From positions 14,022,698 through 14,086,697 of the forward strand of contig NC_054869.1 in the NCBI RefSeq assembly GCF_018320785.1: a stretch of DNA of 64,000 nucleotides, in the 5' to 3' direction. The notes beneath the pieces were generated by a model. It saw only the letters and a list, made by a program, of their open reading frames with translations. It searched no databases and was not told the origin of the DNA. Shown one piece after another: positions 1-13,200 of the stretch. The DNA comes from Cheilinus undulatus. Taxonomy: Eukaryota; Chordata; Actinopteri; Labriformes; Labridae. Numbering within the stretch: the first letter of the stretch is position 1; the number at the start of each line of letters is the position of its first letter. The position numbers were made by a program, and so were the translations under genes.

Positions 1-358
1 GGAAAAGTGAGTACAAATATGTGTGAGTCAGAAGATTTAGATTATGTAACAGCCACTTAGTGTGTGCAGGAAGTCTTCTCAGTTAGGAAACAATAACCAA
101 CAAAGATTTCTGAGGTTTTGGTATCACTTATATCTGCAGTTTTCCTAATTCAGAGTTTTCACTTCTTGCCAATTCCTGTTTATACTTTCTGGTGTTTTCA
201 AAAGTCTCATATGTGATTGTCAGAGAAGAAGGACACCACTCAAACACTTCGTTTGTGTTTATTAACCTCATGAGCTCATAATACAGTTTGGCTTTCTCCT
301 CATCATAGGCTAAAGGTATAAAGTTGTCTCCCAATTTTTGTCCCCTCTGGCATTGAAG
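1..358. other. kdm2b intron (end of an intron entering from the left)
   Basis: No kdm2b exon is recognisable here. The stretch ends in a pyrimidine-containing tract and an AG at 357-358, used as the acceptor of the first visible exon. The minus strand stays open from 517 down to 128, through this region and through the antisense of the exon; the intronic part (about 128-358) has a protein-like composition. I could not match it to a family and do not call it a gene. Confidence 0.5.
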
Positions 359-3300
359 CAAAAAAGGGGTCCCGGGTTCAAGTACGCCTCCAACCTCCCT
401 GGCTCTCTGCTGAGGGAACAGAAGCCCTTGAAGGAGGAGAGCGATGCTTCTGTTGCAGCCAAGAGGAGACCAGACCGAGACGAGACGCCCCGGTTCAGAC
501 CTGAGGAGTCTCTCCATCGACAGCCTCCTCTGCTCTCCCCCTGCACCCTGCCACGACCCAGACCTGAAGACAAACTAAGGAAGAAGAGGAAGCTGTTTGA
601 TGATGACGAGGAGGAGGAAGACCTGGGTGTGAGAAAGAAGGTTTGTAGCATTAGAGAAGGCTGGTTTGGTACTTGAAGAGTCTCACAGGAATTTTAATGA
701 TTCTGTTTTTCTACAGGAGAGATCAGACGATCCTTATTTTTCCAAGTTTTTGCACCAAATCAAGAAAGAGGAGGATGATGAAGATGGATATGAGGAGGAA
801 AATGACCGAGGAAGGGAGCCACACAGTGGCTTAGAGAGGAGAAGGTTTGGATATCCTGGAGAAGACGGGGATGAAAGGGATTTAAAGAGTGACCTTTTGA
901 ATCCCTGCATTAAAACACCCATTGGAGACAGCGACCAGTCCCACTGCAGCTCTCCGCAAGCTGGCCCCAGCAGCGAGGGCGGGAGCGAGACACAGGAAAA
1001 AGGCCCGCGTCCCAAAGCGCGCCGTAAGCGCCGTTTACCCAACAGAGAGCTGAGCCGAGAGCTGAGCAAAGCACTGAATCAGGAGATCCAGAAGACCGAG
1101 GACTGCCTGGCCAACGAGAACCGTCAACCCCTCAAGGTGGAGCCAGAGTCCGAAAACGAGCAGCCCAAGAGGTTGTTCCGAAACGGCTCCGAACTCAGTG
1201 ATCAGAGGTCCCACCTCAAGACCAAAGAGATGAATGGGACGCCGTGGGAGCTTCGCCACTTCTACCCGAGTCAGATCACTCCACTGGGCTTCAACAGGAG
1301 CACCCCGACCAACCGGCCGCCCCCTCCACACTCCCCTCCTAAGTGTGTTCAAATGGAGCGGCACGTCATCAGACCCCCTCCGATAAGCCCACCCCCCGAC
1401 AGAGTGCCGCTAAAAGATGGGAAAACGCACGTCTTACAGCGCGAGGTCTGGATGAAGATCTTTGGCTACCTCACACACAAGGAGCTCTGTGTCTGCATGA
1501 GAGTGTGCAAGACGTGGAACAGATGGTAAATCCACAGCACACCCTGAAAACTGCATGTTTACACTTAATGTTTAATACTGTAGGTTAGGGTTGTCATGTA
1601 CCACATTGTTACTGATGCCAAATTTAAGGTTGGAAAATTAAAAACTCAAATTGCTGCAAGATTTTTCCTTTTAGTTGTAAAACAGAAATGATTTGATCTT
1701 TTATTGCTGTCTGCCTTCTTGTATCGAGTAACACAAAGACCAAATGCGCTGCACATTTGTTTCCCTGACGCCTAGGTGTTGTGATAAGAGGCTTTGGACA
1801 GAGATCGATCTGAACCGCTGCACATCCATCACACCCCTCATGCTAAGTGGGATTATCCGCCGTCAGCCGGTTTCCTTGGACCTCAGTTGGACCAACATTT
1901 CCAAGAAGCAATTGAGCTGGCTCATTAATAGATTACCAGGTGACTGAGAGTGATTCTCAATCTGTACGTATGTTTGGTGTCATTCTTTCTGCAGCAGTGT
2001 TTTAAAGGGTTTCTTTGTCTCTCAGGTCTACGAGTGTTAAAGTTGTCTGGGTGTTCTTGGGCTGCTGTGTCGGCTCTCTGCACCTCCAGCTGTCCTCTGC
2101 TGCGCGCGCTGGATGTGCAGTGGGTGGAGGGGCTGAAAGATGCACAGATGAGAGACCTCCTCTCACCGCCCACAGACAACAGACCAGGTAACTCATAGCC
2201 TTCAGCGCTGACACAAGCATCACAGACATGGAGTTAAGAAAAACAGCAGTGACATCTGTATGGTCTCACAGGTCAGCTGGATAACCGCTGCAAGTTACGG
2301 AACGTGGAGGACCTTCGATTGGCAGGTTTGGACATCACAGACACGTCTTTACGTCTCATCAGTCGACAGATGCCGAATCTGTCCAGTTTAGACCTGAGCT
2401 ACTGCAACCACATCAACGACCAGTCAGTCAACCTGCTGACGGCAGCCGGGACCACGACCAGAGACTCGCTTACAGACATCAACCTGTCAGGTGAGGACTG
2501 GGAAACACAGTGAATCCTCAGTAACCCAGGTGACCTGTAACAGAGGAATGGTGGAAACTGAAGAAATAAAGAAGAGAGGGTATAACCATGACATACTGAA
2601 TTATAGCAGAAAAAATCAGAATCAATAGGAGGTTGAGTCAAGCGAGGACATGGAAGAGCCAAGCTTAATCCAACTAAAAGTTCTGTTGAGGCTCTTTTTT
2701 TTTTTTTTTTCCAAAATCAAAATGCTAAAATGGATAGTAATTTTGTATGCTTTTACATTATACCTGTTTGGTTCAGTTGAAATAGATTTGAGTCTGTTTA
2801 TAGAGTCAGTTCAGGTTGTTTGAGCTGGTGGAAAAACTGCCTATCAAACACAGGTTCGGACCAAACAGCCACACAGAAACCGCTTGAAAAGGTTTATCTC
2901 AGTCTGCTTTCATTCAGACTCTGGGGCTCTTAGTGGTGAGAAGATGAACCAACCTCATTATAACATAACTTTAGGAAGAATTAAACTTTCTAGGATTAAA
3001 GCAGTCGTCGTAGACAGACAAATATGTTTAAAAACCACAGGCAGAGGTGTACTATCTTCAGAAATGATATTTAAGTGTTTTTTTTTTCCTGCCTCTTGTC
3101 TGGCTGCGGTCTATATGAGAAATGGTACAAAGGCAATGAACATCCAGTTTCACACACAGACTTTCCTGGGAATCACTCCCACCTTGGCCTATATTATTGG
3201 TCACAGTGCTTTAAGTGGAAAAAAAATAAGTGCAGACAGAAATTAGAATATCATTTTTGAAATATCTGTCTTGTCTTCTGTCCTTAAATGATTACTGGGA

Positions 3301-4417
3301 TTCATTATTCATTCACCATTTGATAAAATTTCTAATCATTTAAATATTCTTATGTTAAAAATATTAATGAAACATGGGAAATAAGAGCCAAGCAGTTCTG
3401 ATTAATTGTCTGTTGATAATGTTGCTGTCTTGTTGGGAAAAAAAACAACTCAAAATTAACTTTGCTCAGTGCCAGAAAAGAAAAATCCACTCTTGAAAAT
3501 CTTTCTTCGATGTTTTGCTTTGTCATGGTAGAAAATGAAGTAAAAAAAATAAAATGAGGATCCTGAAACCATAGCAGACATTTTTCTGCTTATTATATTC
3601 AGTGATTGGTATTTACCCTAGGGCTTAAATTGCTGTCTAAGGTAACTAATTAACCCTGTTATCTTCCACCTTTTATCTCACCGGTAGGCAGGAAGAGGAG
3701 GCACATGGTTATGATTTTAATTCACACCTGACACTGTGATTATCACACTGATTATTCACACTGATTATCTGTAATCGAATCAGAATAGTTCACTAACATG
3801 TATTCAGTTATTCATGCATTGGCTCTGTGTTTATGTTTTAATCACAGAGTATTATTGGCATGGTTTATTAAGAAATCAGATAAGCCACAGTTTAATCACA
3901 GAAGGATTTGAATGTTTCTTAATCCAGGATGATGCAATAATGAACTCCTGTTTTAAGAAGAGTGTACTCTGATAGGACATTTAAAATCAAAAGGTGTGGT
4001 TGTTTACTCACAGAATGAGCTCTGATTGCGTGACTGCTTTTATTGCTTATTTCCATTATTGTAAATAAGTTGTAAATGAGCTGCCAGCTACTGGCTGATT
4101 TGAATCAACACCCACGAAAAGGCAGACACATTTGACTTTGGTCAAATTGATTTTCAAATCTCCAGGATATAAAGGGAAATGCTTCTCCACACTAATCTTA
4201 TTTCTCAAAACTCTGTTTACTCTGTTTTCTTCTAGTGTGTAACCGGGTCACGGACCATTCCCTGAACTTTTTTAAACGCTGTGGAAGCATCTGCCAGATC
4301 GACCTTCGCTTCTGTAAGCAGGTGACAAAGACAGCGTGCGAGAGATTCATCGCAGAGATGTCTGTGAGCGTGCCGTTCAGACTCAAAGAGGACAAACTGC
4401 TGCAGAAGTCGAGCTAG
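359..4417 (+). CDS. kdm2b: Lysine-specific demethylase 2B, C-terminal exons (partial gene)
   Basis: Coding exons are 359-640, 717-1525, 1776-1939, 2026-2187, 2272-2490 and 4236-4417. All introns are GT-AG, phases agree (0, 2, 1, 1, 1), and the total is 605 codons plus TAG. The 5' part (JmjC, CxxC and PHD domains of the family) lies left of the window. The fragment opens with a charged, disordered region: basic KLRKKRK followed by an acidic DDDEEEED run. A conserved basic block ([23 protein letters not shown]) and a proline-rich stretch ([12 protein letters not shown]) follow. The F-box starts near fragment residue 332 ([22 protein letters not shown]), then leucine-rich repeats run to the end ([34 protein letters not shown]). 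The C-terminus FIAEMSVSV...EDKLLQKSS resembles KDM2B rather than KDM2A, as far as I recall those sequences. Known family role: H3K36 demethylase that recruits PRC1.1 to CpG islands; the F-box binds SKP1 and the LRRs bind PCGF1/BCOR. Which teleost paralogue this is cannot be told here. Confidence 0.93.
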
Positions 4418-5685
4418 TTCCCAACAGGACAAAACAGACGGTCTTTGCACTTATAGGAACAAGTTTTTTAATTTACCGGCCCTGTGAAAAATCTCTGAAA
4501 TTGATGTCAAAGTAAACAAACTGATGTGAGAGTGGGACTCTGCATTCACTGGACACATTAAGAGAAAAAGGCATGCATGTACTTGTGTTGATATTTTGCT
4601 TTTTGTCATTGACTTTTGGGTTGTTTATTTTTATTCCTTAAATGTTTAAAACAGTATTTTTATACAAGCATCATTTCATGACTTTAAAGTGTCTCCGCAG
4701 CAAAAAACACTGAGGGGCTGCACGACTGAGACCTGAAATCACCCATTTCTTAGTTTGCCTTCATAAGTGTGCCAAAATTTTATGTATATACAACCACAAC
4801 ACCTTATGAAATCATGTGTAGTCAGAAATCTCTGATTAATTTATCCCAAATTCCTCCTGGATCTAAAGAATGTATTTGAAAAGAGACTAAAGAGAAAAAA
4901 CTAGAGCTACCCCCCAGTGGTTACATGCCTCCACACAAATAGATACAGTGAAAGTACAGAGGCGGGAGAGCTTGGGGGTTACAACCGTGACTTTTGACTT
5001 AGCTTGTCATCAGGCCATCCTTGCATCAGAGTGAATATTTGAGCACAATTGAAGGAAAATTCCTCAAAGCATTCTTGAGACATTATGCTCACAAAAATTC
5101 GCCCAGATGGCGAATGTCTCAACATCATATCACCTCAGCTCCTGCTGTCAGTGGCAAGGAAGCATTTAAATTCAGATTCCTGTTACATCCTCATGTCTTC
5201 ACTTCTTTTAATACTTTAATGGATCATTGTTGTTGTGTTTGACCAGGTGTTCTTTGGCATTTTGAAATTAATTTATTGACTTTCTTTTTATAGCAGTTGA
5301 TATTTATTCAGAAACTTAACACAGATGTCTCTGAGCTGGGTGAGACAAATAATTTATCTCAGTGGATTCAGTCAAAGTTTATCTCCTAAAAGCCAGTGAC
5401 AGGATATTGACAGTCTTAGAAAAGTTACTGTTATCTTACCTAACACTGTCTTTCTCTGATAAAATCCAAGTTTAAATAAGAAACTATGTGACAGACTTAT
5501 GCAAATAACTGAGTTGCATATCTTGAATCATAACTCCATACAGTAGGTGTTGTGTGTGCTTTGGGGTGTGTTGTGTTGTAATCTATCACCTCAGGTGAAT
5601 GTGATAATGTTTATATTTGTAAATGCAAAAACTTAAGTGCTAATATGCATTAAAATAATTAAATTTGTACCATCACTGCTTCCTG
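4418..5685 (+). other. kdm2b: Probable kdm2b 3' UTR
   Basis: The AT-rich sequence after the TAG has no coding potential. Two overlapping ATTAAA signals at 5649-5654 and 5658-5663 are the best candidate polyadenylation signals, so the transcript may end near 5,670-5,690. Earlier signals could also be used; transcript data would be needed to fix the end. Confidence 0.4.
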
Positions 5686-5864
5686 CTTTAATGCCACTTT
5701 GACAGATTTCTTTTTGTGAATGAGGATTATTTACATATGAGGTTGGCCAGAGGAATTAGTTTAACTCTGCTGACAGTCACGTTCTTCTGAGCATAGGTGG
5801 GTTTAAAATGAGGCAAACGCCTTGAGATGCATTTGGTGCACACTTATGCACACTGACCATAAGG

Positions 5865-6108
5865 CAGTGGTTCGCCAAACTCTTTAAAGATAAATTACAG
5901 CCCAAATTTCCTTTTTTTAGCCAGAATTATTTAATCAAAATGTAATTCAGGCCCTAGTACGTGGTACAAAAATATGCCATAACAGAAGGACAGACCAAAT
6001 AAAAATGTTAAAGCGTTTCAGACCTGTTGCCAGGCACACAATCACTGACCTACTTAAAATGGCTCTCCAGCCTACTTTTGGGTCCAGCCCACCAGCTGAA
6101 AACCACTG
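5865..6108. mobile_element. Non-autonomous hAT-type element (MITE), 244 bp
   Basis: The left end CAGTGGTTCGCC and the right end ...GAAAACCACTG form imperfect terminal inverted repeats of the CAGTGGTT type common in vertebrate hAT elements. The interior is non-coding. The 8-bp flanks, CCATAAGG on the left and ATATAAGC on the right, share 5 of 8 bases and could be a decayed target duplication. The family assignment rests on the termini alone. Confidence 0.55.
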
Positions 6109-7300
6109 ATATAAGCTATACATCTAAAATTACTTTTACATGTAATCTGACTTTAAATAAGGCACCAAGAGTGAATCAAAGCATCAAAATAGATTTTTTT
6201 TAATCCAAAAAGTCTCTGAGGAGGACCCCTGGCCCCTTATAGCAAGATCCAAAACCCTAAAAAAGCCCAAATAGGAATAGGTACTGCACCAAAAGTAAGT
6301 CAAGGCCAAGCTGGCCTAGAGTTCTGTTAAAATATTCAGACGTGATGAGTTTTAGTGGTCTTCTATGAGGTGTTCAGATTTGAGTATGTCCTGTAGTGCT
6401 AAAGAGATGCTTTAAAATACTCTTTTTACTCGCTCTTGATGCTTTTACCAAAATGGGGAAGCGCCTCCAAAATACTAAATTGGTTGATTAATTGATTGTA
6501 CTTTATTTATGTGTAATGCACAAAAGTGCCCAACCCTCATGGGTTTATAAGACATGAGAAATACAACTGCAAAATGAAATTCACCACACACAATAACAAA
6601 GTTACATGATCCTTTCCCAGCTTAGTATTAAAACAGTACATTCTGCCTTTTCTCCCAGGTTTTGCAGATATGATCTACTATTAACAAGTTTCCTTTTCGA
6701 ACCATCCAGATACCGTTTTTCCCAGGTAGAACTCTAAAGTCAAAATTCTGGTTTTGAGTTGTGTCTACTAGATGGTCTACTTAACTAATCTCAGCTCACA
6801 AAGGTGGTCCATTAACTCATGCTGAAGTGCCATCATCTGGTTAACATTTAGATAATACATTTAACCCTTTCTTTGCTCATTACCATCTGACTCCTCTAAA
6901 CTGAATGATGCACACTAAAAATTTATTAATTGGCCAAAGCAGCTGCAGATGACAGTGTAGTAGCCAAATGTCAACATCTTAGCAGGCTGATGGTAGCACT
7001 CAGCTCAAAGCTATGCCTAGCTTATCGCCTCTCAGAGAAGCTGGCAAAGTGGTGCAGTCTTATTCCTCTCCAGACTGTAATTTCAAGAACAGGGAAATTT
7101 AGAAAGTTAGAGTAAAACAATATTTAAAATTATTGAGGCTGGGAGCCTTTTGTATGAATGATTTATTTTCTGTGTATTTTAGTACATGATAATTATTCAC
7201 CGTTGAACAAAGTGAATTCAGGAGGTTTAATACTTCTTCCTACATTAGCTTGATATAGGTGCATTATGAAAAGACAAATCCAAATATCAGAGATCTGTAC
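6109..7300. other. Intergenic sequence, nothing recognised
   Basis: AT-rich DNA between the converging ends of kdm2b and rnf34. The only open frames are short and lack family motifs or splice context. I saw no RNA gene or clear repeat boundaries. Confidence 0.5.
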
Positions 7301-8109
7301 CAGTGGTTCTCAGGACCCAAATGTGGATCTCAAGGCCTTTTTCAGTGGGTTGCGGATGTGTGCTGGGGAATGAAAAAGTTGGGACAGATGGTTTTCATTC
7401 GTCATCAAAGGCAAAAGAAATGTAGAAGAATGAAGTTGGACTTTATGCTGCGAAGCAGTGGTGGCAGCATCATGCCGTGGGTGTGCTTCTTGGCAGCTGG
7501 CCCTAGAAGGCTTGTAAAGGTAGAGGGTAAAATGAATTCAGCAAATATAGGAAATCCTGGAGGACAATCTTATTCAGTCTGCAAGAGAACTACAGCTTGG
7601 GAGAAGATTTAACACCATGACCCAAACCATACAGCTAAAGCTACACAGAAATGGTGACAAGGTGAATGTTCTGGAGTGGCTGAGTCAAAGCCCAGACCTC
7701 AATGCAATAGAAAATTTGTGGATGGGCTTGAAAAAGGCTGTTCATGCTTATCCACATGCAACCTGACAGCTTGACCAGTTTTTCAAAGAAGAATGGAATA
7801 AAATTACAGTGTCCAGATGTGAAAGCCTGATTGAGATCGATCCACACTGACTCAGTGCTGTGATTTCAGCCAAAGGTGAATCTACTAAATGACTTGAAGG
7901 GGGTGAGCATCTATGCAGTCACTTATTTTACATTACATAGATTAACTCAGTTGACATAACTGTAGAAATCTGTTTTCACTTTGTTGGCATTAAAGAGTTC
8001 TTATTGTAATTCTTTGGCATAAAAGCTTAGTTATATTGACCATGACTGATTTATAAAATCATTAAAAGGGTAAAACATTCAAGGGGGTGAATACTTTATA
8101 TAGGCACTG
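7300..8109 (+). pseudogene. Dead Tc1-like transposon copy, 3' part with terminal end
   Basis: The region reads in the + direction as broken pieces of a Tc1/mariner DDE transposase. A GGSIMPW-like stretch at about 7,450-7,490 corresponds to the usual GGGSIMVWGC motif. VLEWLSQSPDLNAIENLW at about 7,670-7,725 carries the final D and E of the Tc1 catalytic core. Several stops and frame changes break it. The right end GGGGGTGAATACTTTATATAGGCACTG (7 kb-copy end, 8083-8109) is a typical fish Tc1 terminus, and a related solo end lies at 20,260-20,294. The first ~100 bases (CCAGTGGTTCTCA at 7,301) look hAT-like and may be another fragment. Confidence 0.75.
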
Positions 8110-8300
8110 GCGAACTAACACTTACACCTATTGACAATATAGTGACCATAACACCTAATGAGCATGTTTTTGGACTGTGGGAAGAGGCTGGAGTACATGG
8201 AGAACCCACAGGGAAAACATGCAAAGTCCACCCAGGAAGGTCCTGTCCATCCAAGATTCAAAATAGGACCATTATTGCTTTGAGGCAAAATTTCCAAGTT
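8110..8300. repeat. Dispersed fish repeat fragment
   Basis: The segment contains a GGACTGTGGGAAGAGGCTGG block followed by GAGAACCCACAGGGAAAACA and CATGCAAAGTCCACCCAG. I recognise this wording from interspersed repeats common in teleost genomes, but cannot name the family. No coding content. Confidence 0.4.
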
Positions 8301-8489
8301 ATTTTAAGTATCTGTTGAATCATTTAACCTAAAGGGTTAATGCCAAACTCTGATATTAAACAAGTTTAACAAGTATATGCTTGGTGATTTAGTCTAAAAT
8401 CATATGGAGTAAAAACCTCAGCATTATAACGTGCCATCATTTACCAATCTATTGTCACCAAAGATAAAACAGTGACGCGTCTTGTGGTT

Positions 8490-10230
8490 CATGTGTACAA
8501 AAACAGACTTTAATTAAAATCTTTAATTACCAAAATAAAAAGTTTAACATTCCCAAATACAAAGACCAAACCTTGCACACGTTAACACCCTCTTAAAAGG
8601 AAAAGTGCAACCTGCTCCACTCTTTCTCATGACTACGGGGTAAGTCACCTGTAATAGCAGCATGTTGATCTTGTAAGAGTATAGCGCAGAGCCAGAAACT
8701 GTTAGGTGAGCTGGATGAGTAGAAATAAAACCCAGGAAATTGAGTTTTAAAACTGGGAGAGACAGGGGATAATCTAACCAGTGTTGTAAAGATTCTCATC
8801 ATGCTCTGGTTTTAGATGGACAAAAAGTTCAAGCAGATTAATGCAGATTAAAAACACTTCAAACCACTTGACAGGAAAATGTAACTGGGTATTAATAAAC
8901 TAACCCAATTCCAGGGACATTTTAATAATCTCATATTACACAATTTAAACCAAATGGAAAAAATATAGATATATACATCTCATATGGATCAATATATGCA
9001 AATGTACATTAGCAAGTCAATTTCTATATACTTTCTATACCACAGGTGTCAGTAAACTTGTAGCTATAGATTTGAATAGTTAGTTCAATACATCACTCCT
9101 ACATGAGAGAAAATTAACTGAATCGCATTAAGACACTTCATTCCACCCCCAAAGATACACAACTACACAAATGAAAACATTCAAAGTTTCACATCCACAG
9201 TTCAGCTTAAGTCAGGGAAGATGGTTGGATGAGTTAGCACCGGTTTTTTTGTCTTTTGTCTCCACGTCAAGTGCTGAGACAGGACAGAGGTGACAGCGGA
9301 GGCTAGCTATTGCTGTAATGATAGACTTTTTATGACCATTTAGATTTTTAATGCAGTACAATAAGAGCTTCAGTAGCAAAAGAAGTTAAAATAATACAAG
9401 TTCGACTTCATTCACCAATCACCAATATCAAGGTCAGTTTTTATTTTTTTTTTTTACTGACCAAATAAAGTTAGTGATGTCTAAAATAAAAAAAAATCCA
9501 TGGGTCAAGCTCCTGTTTTCAACACTTGGTACACATGCTACCTCAGCCTTCATTACTGGTCATAGTTTGCAGTGGGTTGTGAGAAGTGGTGCGTTAACAC
9601 ACAGTGTGAACAAAGTGCTTTCTGTTAAAATGTGCCAGAGAACGGACACGCACACACTGGAACACACAAGTGAGAGGGGATAGAAAATGGGCGAGAAGCG
9701 TAAGGGCATGGCCCATCATTTGGCACCGTGTTCACTGTCCCTATCTCACCCCGTGGCAAGGTCCAGTGTGCGCCTGTCCTCTGTGTTACTAAGATATGTA
9801 GTCTCTTGCAGCAGTTGTAGAGAGAGGTGCTCTGACGGGTCCCCAGCAGAGCTGAGTACCAGCTACAGTTTATAGGCAGATCTGAGGGTGAACAGTTGTG
9901 TCTAACAAGACTGAACGTGGCTGAGCGCCACACATTCTTTGCTTTAAAAACTGTAAGAAAAGCAGAACAGACACTTAGGAATGAACACAGATTTAGAGAT
10001 ATGTAACTTGAGGAATGACTCAAAGGAGGGTCAATCCTCTGCTCTGCCCACTGGTGAAACTCAGGAATCAAATTCTTATGAAAAAAAAATCATTATGTTT
10101 TAATGTGCAAATAATGTGAGAGTTTCGGAAATACAAACATCCACAAATCAAGTCTTTAGTGGATTCAAAGGTGATGAGCTGCATGGTTGATTAAGTCTCA
10201 GTCTGAGCCGCTTGGTTATGCGTTGGTTTA
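8490..10230 (-). other. rnf34: Probable rnf34 3' UTR
   Basis: On the minus strand the sequence after the rnf34 stop has no conserved coding frame. An ATTAAA on the minus strand (TTTAAT near 8,508 on +) followed by a T-rich stretch is a plausible polyadenylation site, giving a 3' UTR of about 1.7 kb. An AATAAA near 9,437 is an earlier alternative. The 148-codon minus-strand frame at 9,625-10,071 is inside this UTR and shows no family features. Confidence 0.4.
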
Positions 10231-13200
10231 TTAGGACTTAAAAACGTGCACGGCCCTCACGACATACTGCCTGCAGATCGGACACTCGTTCATCCTCTTG
10301 CCGCACTTTGTACACGTGACCATGTGACCGCACTCCAGGAGGACGCAGTCGATCATGGCGTCCATACAGATCCTGCAGAGGTTGTCATCGTGGATCGTCA
10401 GTGGGCCCTTTTCACCGTCTACACGAGAAAGGTGGAGAAAGAAGTGAGTGGAAATTTTAAAAACCTGCTTTTGATGTAAGCTGTGAAATATCCTGCAGTG
10501 TGGAGGGGCAGAAAAATACAGAGCAGCTTAATAAAACACCTCGCCTTATCTAGAGCGTGTTATCTCAGTTAGGTCATGCTCACAGTCTCCTCAAAAATGT
10601 CAACGCCTGTAATGGCTGTGTCAAGGTGTTTCTATGGCAACCACAGAGTCTATCAGTGGAGGCATGCTGGTAAGTGAGTGAATATACACATGTGGCACAC
10701 TGCAGGTCTCGATATTTTCACAAGTTTAACACATGAATAGATGACGCAGGGAGATCGATCTCAAGGTGGAACAATGTTTCTGGAGCATGGCTAAAAACTG
10801 AAACACAAAAATGTGTTCAAGAATGAACATCAATGAAACGTCATTCCACAGGGAACCACGAATGAGAATGGTAAACACAGATATGACGCTGACAACGGTA
10901 TCTGAACGATGAAGAAGTGAGCCACAGATGGTGCATGTGACCACGGCAACAGTGACAAGCATCTACAAGCCTTACCTCCGATGGCACCGTTGCAGATGGG
11001 AGGGGAGGGAGGGAAGGCCACCACTTTAATGTGGGGGAGTAAAGCAAGCAAGAGATATTTCAGCATGAGACAACTAATCTGAGGGGGTCTGCTTATAAAT
11101 AAAGCTTGTATCACATCACTAAAATTAACCTTTTCCCCTAAAATAAGGTCAAAAGAAGCAGAGGCTTTAGGATTTCTGTGAGTTAAAAACAGGATGTGGT
11201 ATTAAATACTGAAATAAGAGTGACAGCTTACCTGTGGTTACAGTACTGCTCACATTTTCCACTGCAAGAAAAAAAGATTGCAGCATTACTATAGAGATTT
11301 GTTTAGGAAAGCTATATAGAGGGTTCAAGATTGTCTTTATTAGCTCTGTAAGAAGACAATTCCACTTTTTTGCAATTAGCTTTTTTGCTATCCATAAATA
11401 AAAGATTAAGCAAGTTTTAATGGTCAATAAAAAACCCATTGGATAATTTGGGATCAAGGCAGTAATTTTTCGAACCTTTTAAAAAATTGAACCAGGTTTG
11501 ATTTTAAATGCTGAATGACCCATTCAATAATTTAAAATAAAACAAGAAAAAAATCTTGTCTTTAAAGTGTTGCCAATAATGAAAATCTGAAGCTCTTCCT
11601 ATTAACATATAGCATCCACCTAAAAATCAAAGGTCAGCCAACCATTCACAAATATTTTCTTCGATGATATTAATAAATATAGTGAGCTAAGCCCCAGGTA
11701 TGGAAATAAAAAACCTAAACCAGCCCTGAACTGAAGTGTGACTTAAAGAAAAGACAGACAGGAAAAGGAAAGGACTGGAAAGAACCACAAGGCTAGGTAA
11801 GCTCACCTACATGCTGGTCTGCCTGGCCTATGGCTTTGTTCGCTGTCAATGAAGCCCAGGCTTCACATAAGATTTCAATTTTATTTTGGATGGGTCTCAT
11901 AGAGAAAACATAATGACTGGTTTCATTCATTTTTACACAAGATATCTTCATGACCTTTTAGCAGTCATTCACCTGAATCTTCAGTTTGTCAAATCACAAA
12001 TAACTCTCTTTTGGACATCACAAAGAGAAGGAAATCTTGTTTTGATAGACTTTTAAATGCCAACAAGTATCCGTTCGAAGTAGAATATTTCCTTGAATAA
12101 ATCATGCTGTGAATTTTGGAAACGATCACACCTATTCTTTTTCTTTTTTTGTTAAATTTACTTTCCCATGGAAACTTCAGCCTGACAACACTCCTGTCTC
12201 TTCCATCAGTTGTGAACATAAGTAGGACGTGCAAGGCACTATAGGAGCTAGTACAAAAGAATACAAGGCCAAATTTGTCCGTGGAAAATGTTGTTTTAAT
12301 CTGATATCTTAGTTATAACAAGAATGAGCTAGCAAAGCTTGAGGGCCTGCATCCACAGTAGAGGTGGGAGAAAAAATCGATTCTTAGATGCATCGTGATG
12401 TGGAGGTGGAAGATTCTGAATTGATTTATAAATGTCCAATAATCAATAATTTAAATATTTAATACAGTGGAATAGCAGAAAAAAAAGGTGAACCTCTGAC
12501 ACACAGAGTGTAACACCAAGATTTATATTACCAGTTGTTCATCTGTGAAAAGGTCATTTTTGTTTTTAGATATGTTGCAAGGAAGATTGCTGCTACCTTT
12601 GGTTCAGTGCAATAGCAAATTTCCATTTTACACACATCTTTCATTAGAGGATAGTGAAAATCTGATTATCTAGTTTTTTTCTATACACAAATGTAATGTT
12701 TTTATTATGTTTGACACAGTGAGAACAACAGAAAAACCCCGAGTGCATCAAAATGCATCAATAACCGATTAAGAATCGAATTGTAGCCTTATGAATTGTA
12801 AGCAAATCGACCCACCTCTAATCCACAGCTGTTTCTTTAGTGCTGGCTGCACCTATAGCTTCATTTTCAGAGCACTTCTCACCATAGTTCCTTGTTGCTA
12901 CGTAACAATATATGACTCCTGCTTTCTAGCTATAGACCTATTCCTCTTCGACCACTGCCAGAAGTCCTGCCCCTACTTGATTTTCATTGTCAGGTGGGGA
13001 AGAAGTGACACTGACGAGTGCAGTGCTGTCCAAAAGTTGAACAGTTTTCATCTGAGAGCGCTTTAAGCACAGTGACAAAAAAGATGATGCTGAGGGCATT
13101 TTTTTCCACCCAGGGCAGTCAGTGAACAGAATGCTGGACTACATTGGTTTTAAATTGGAAAATAAGTGCTGCCAGTGCTAAAAAGCCAGTTGTGGACACA

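Noticed and set aside
734-1364. Minus-strand frames antisense to the large kdm2b exon
   Set aside because: They are shadows of the GC-rich exon on the other strand.
7259-7612. 117-codon + frame considered as a gene
   Set aside because: Its middle is a decayed Tc1 transposase segment and its start is hAT-like; it is repeat-derived.
9625-10071. 148-codon minus-strand open frame
   Set aside because: It lies in the presumed rnf34 3' UTR, has no family motif and does not join rnf34 by splicing.
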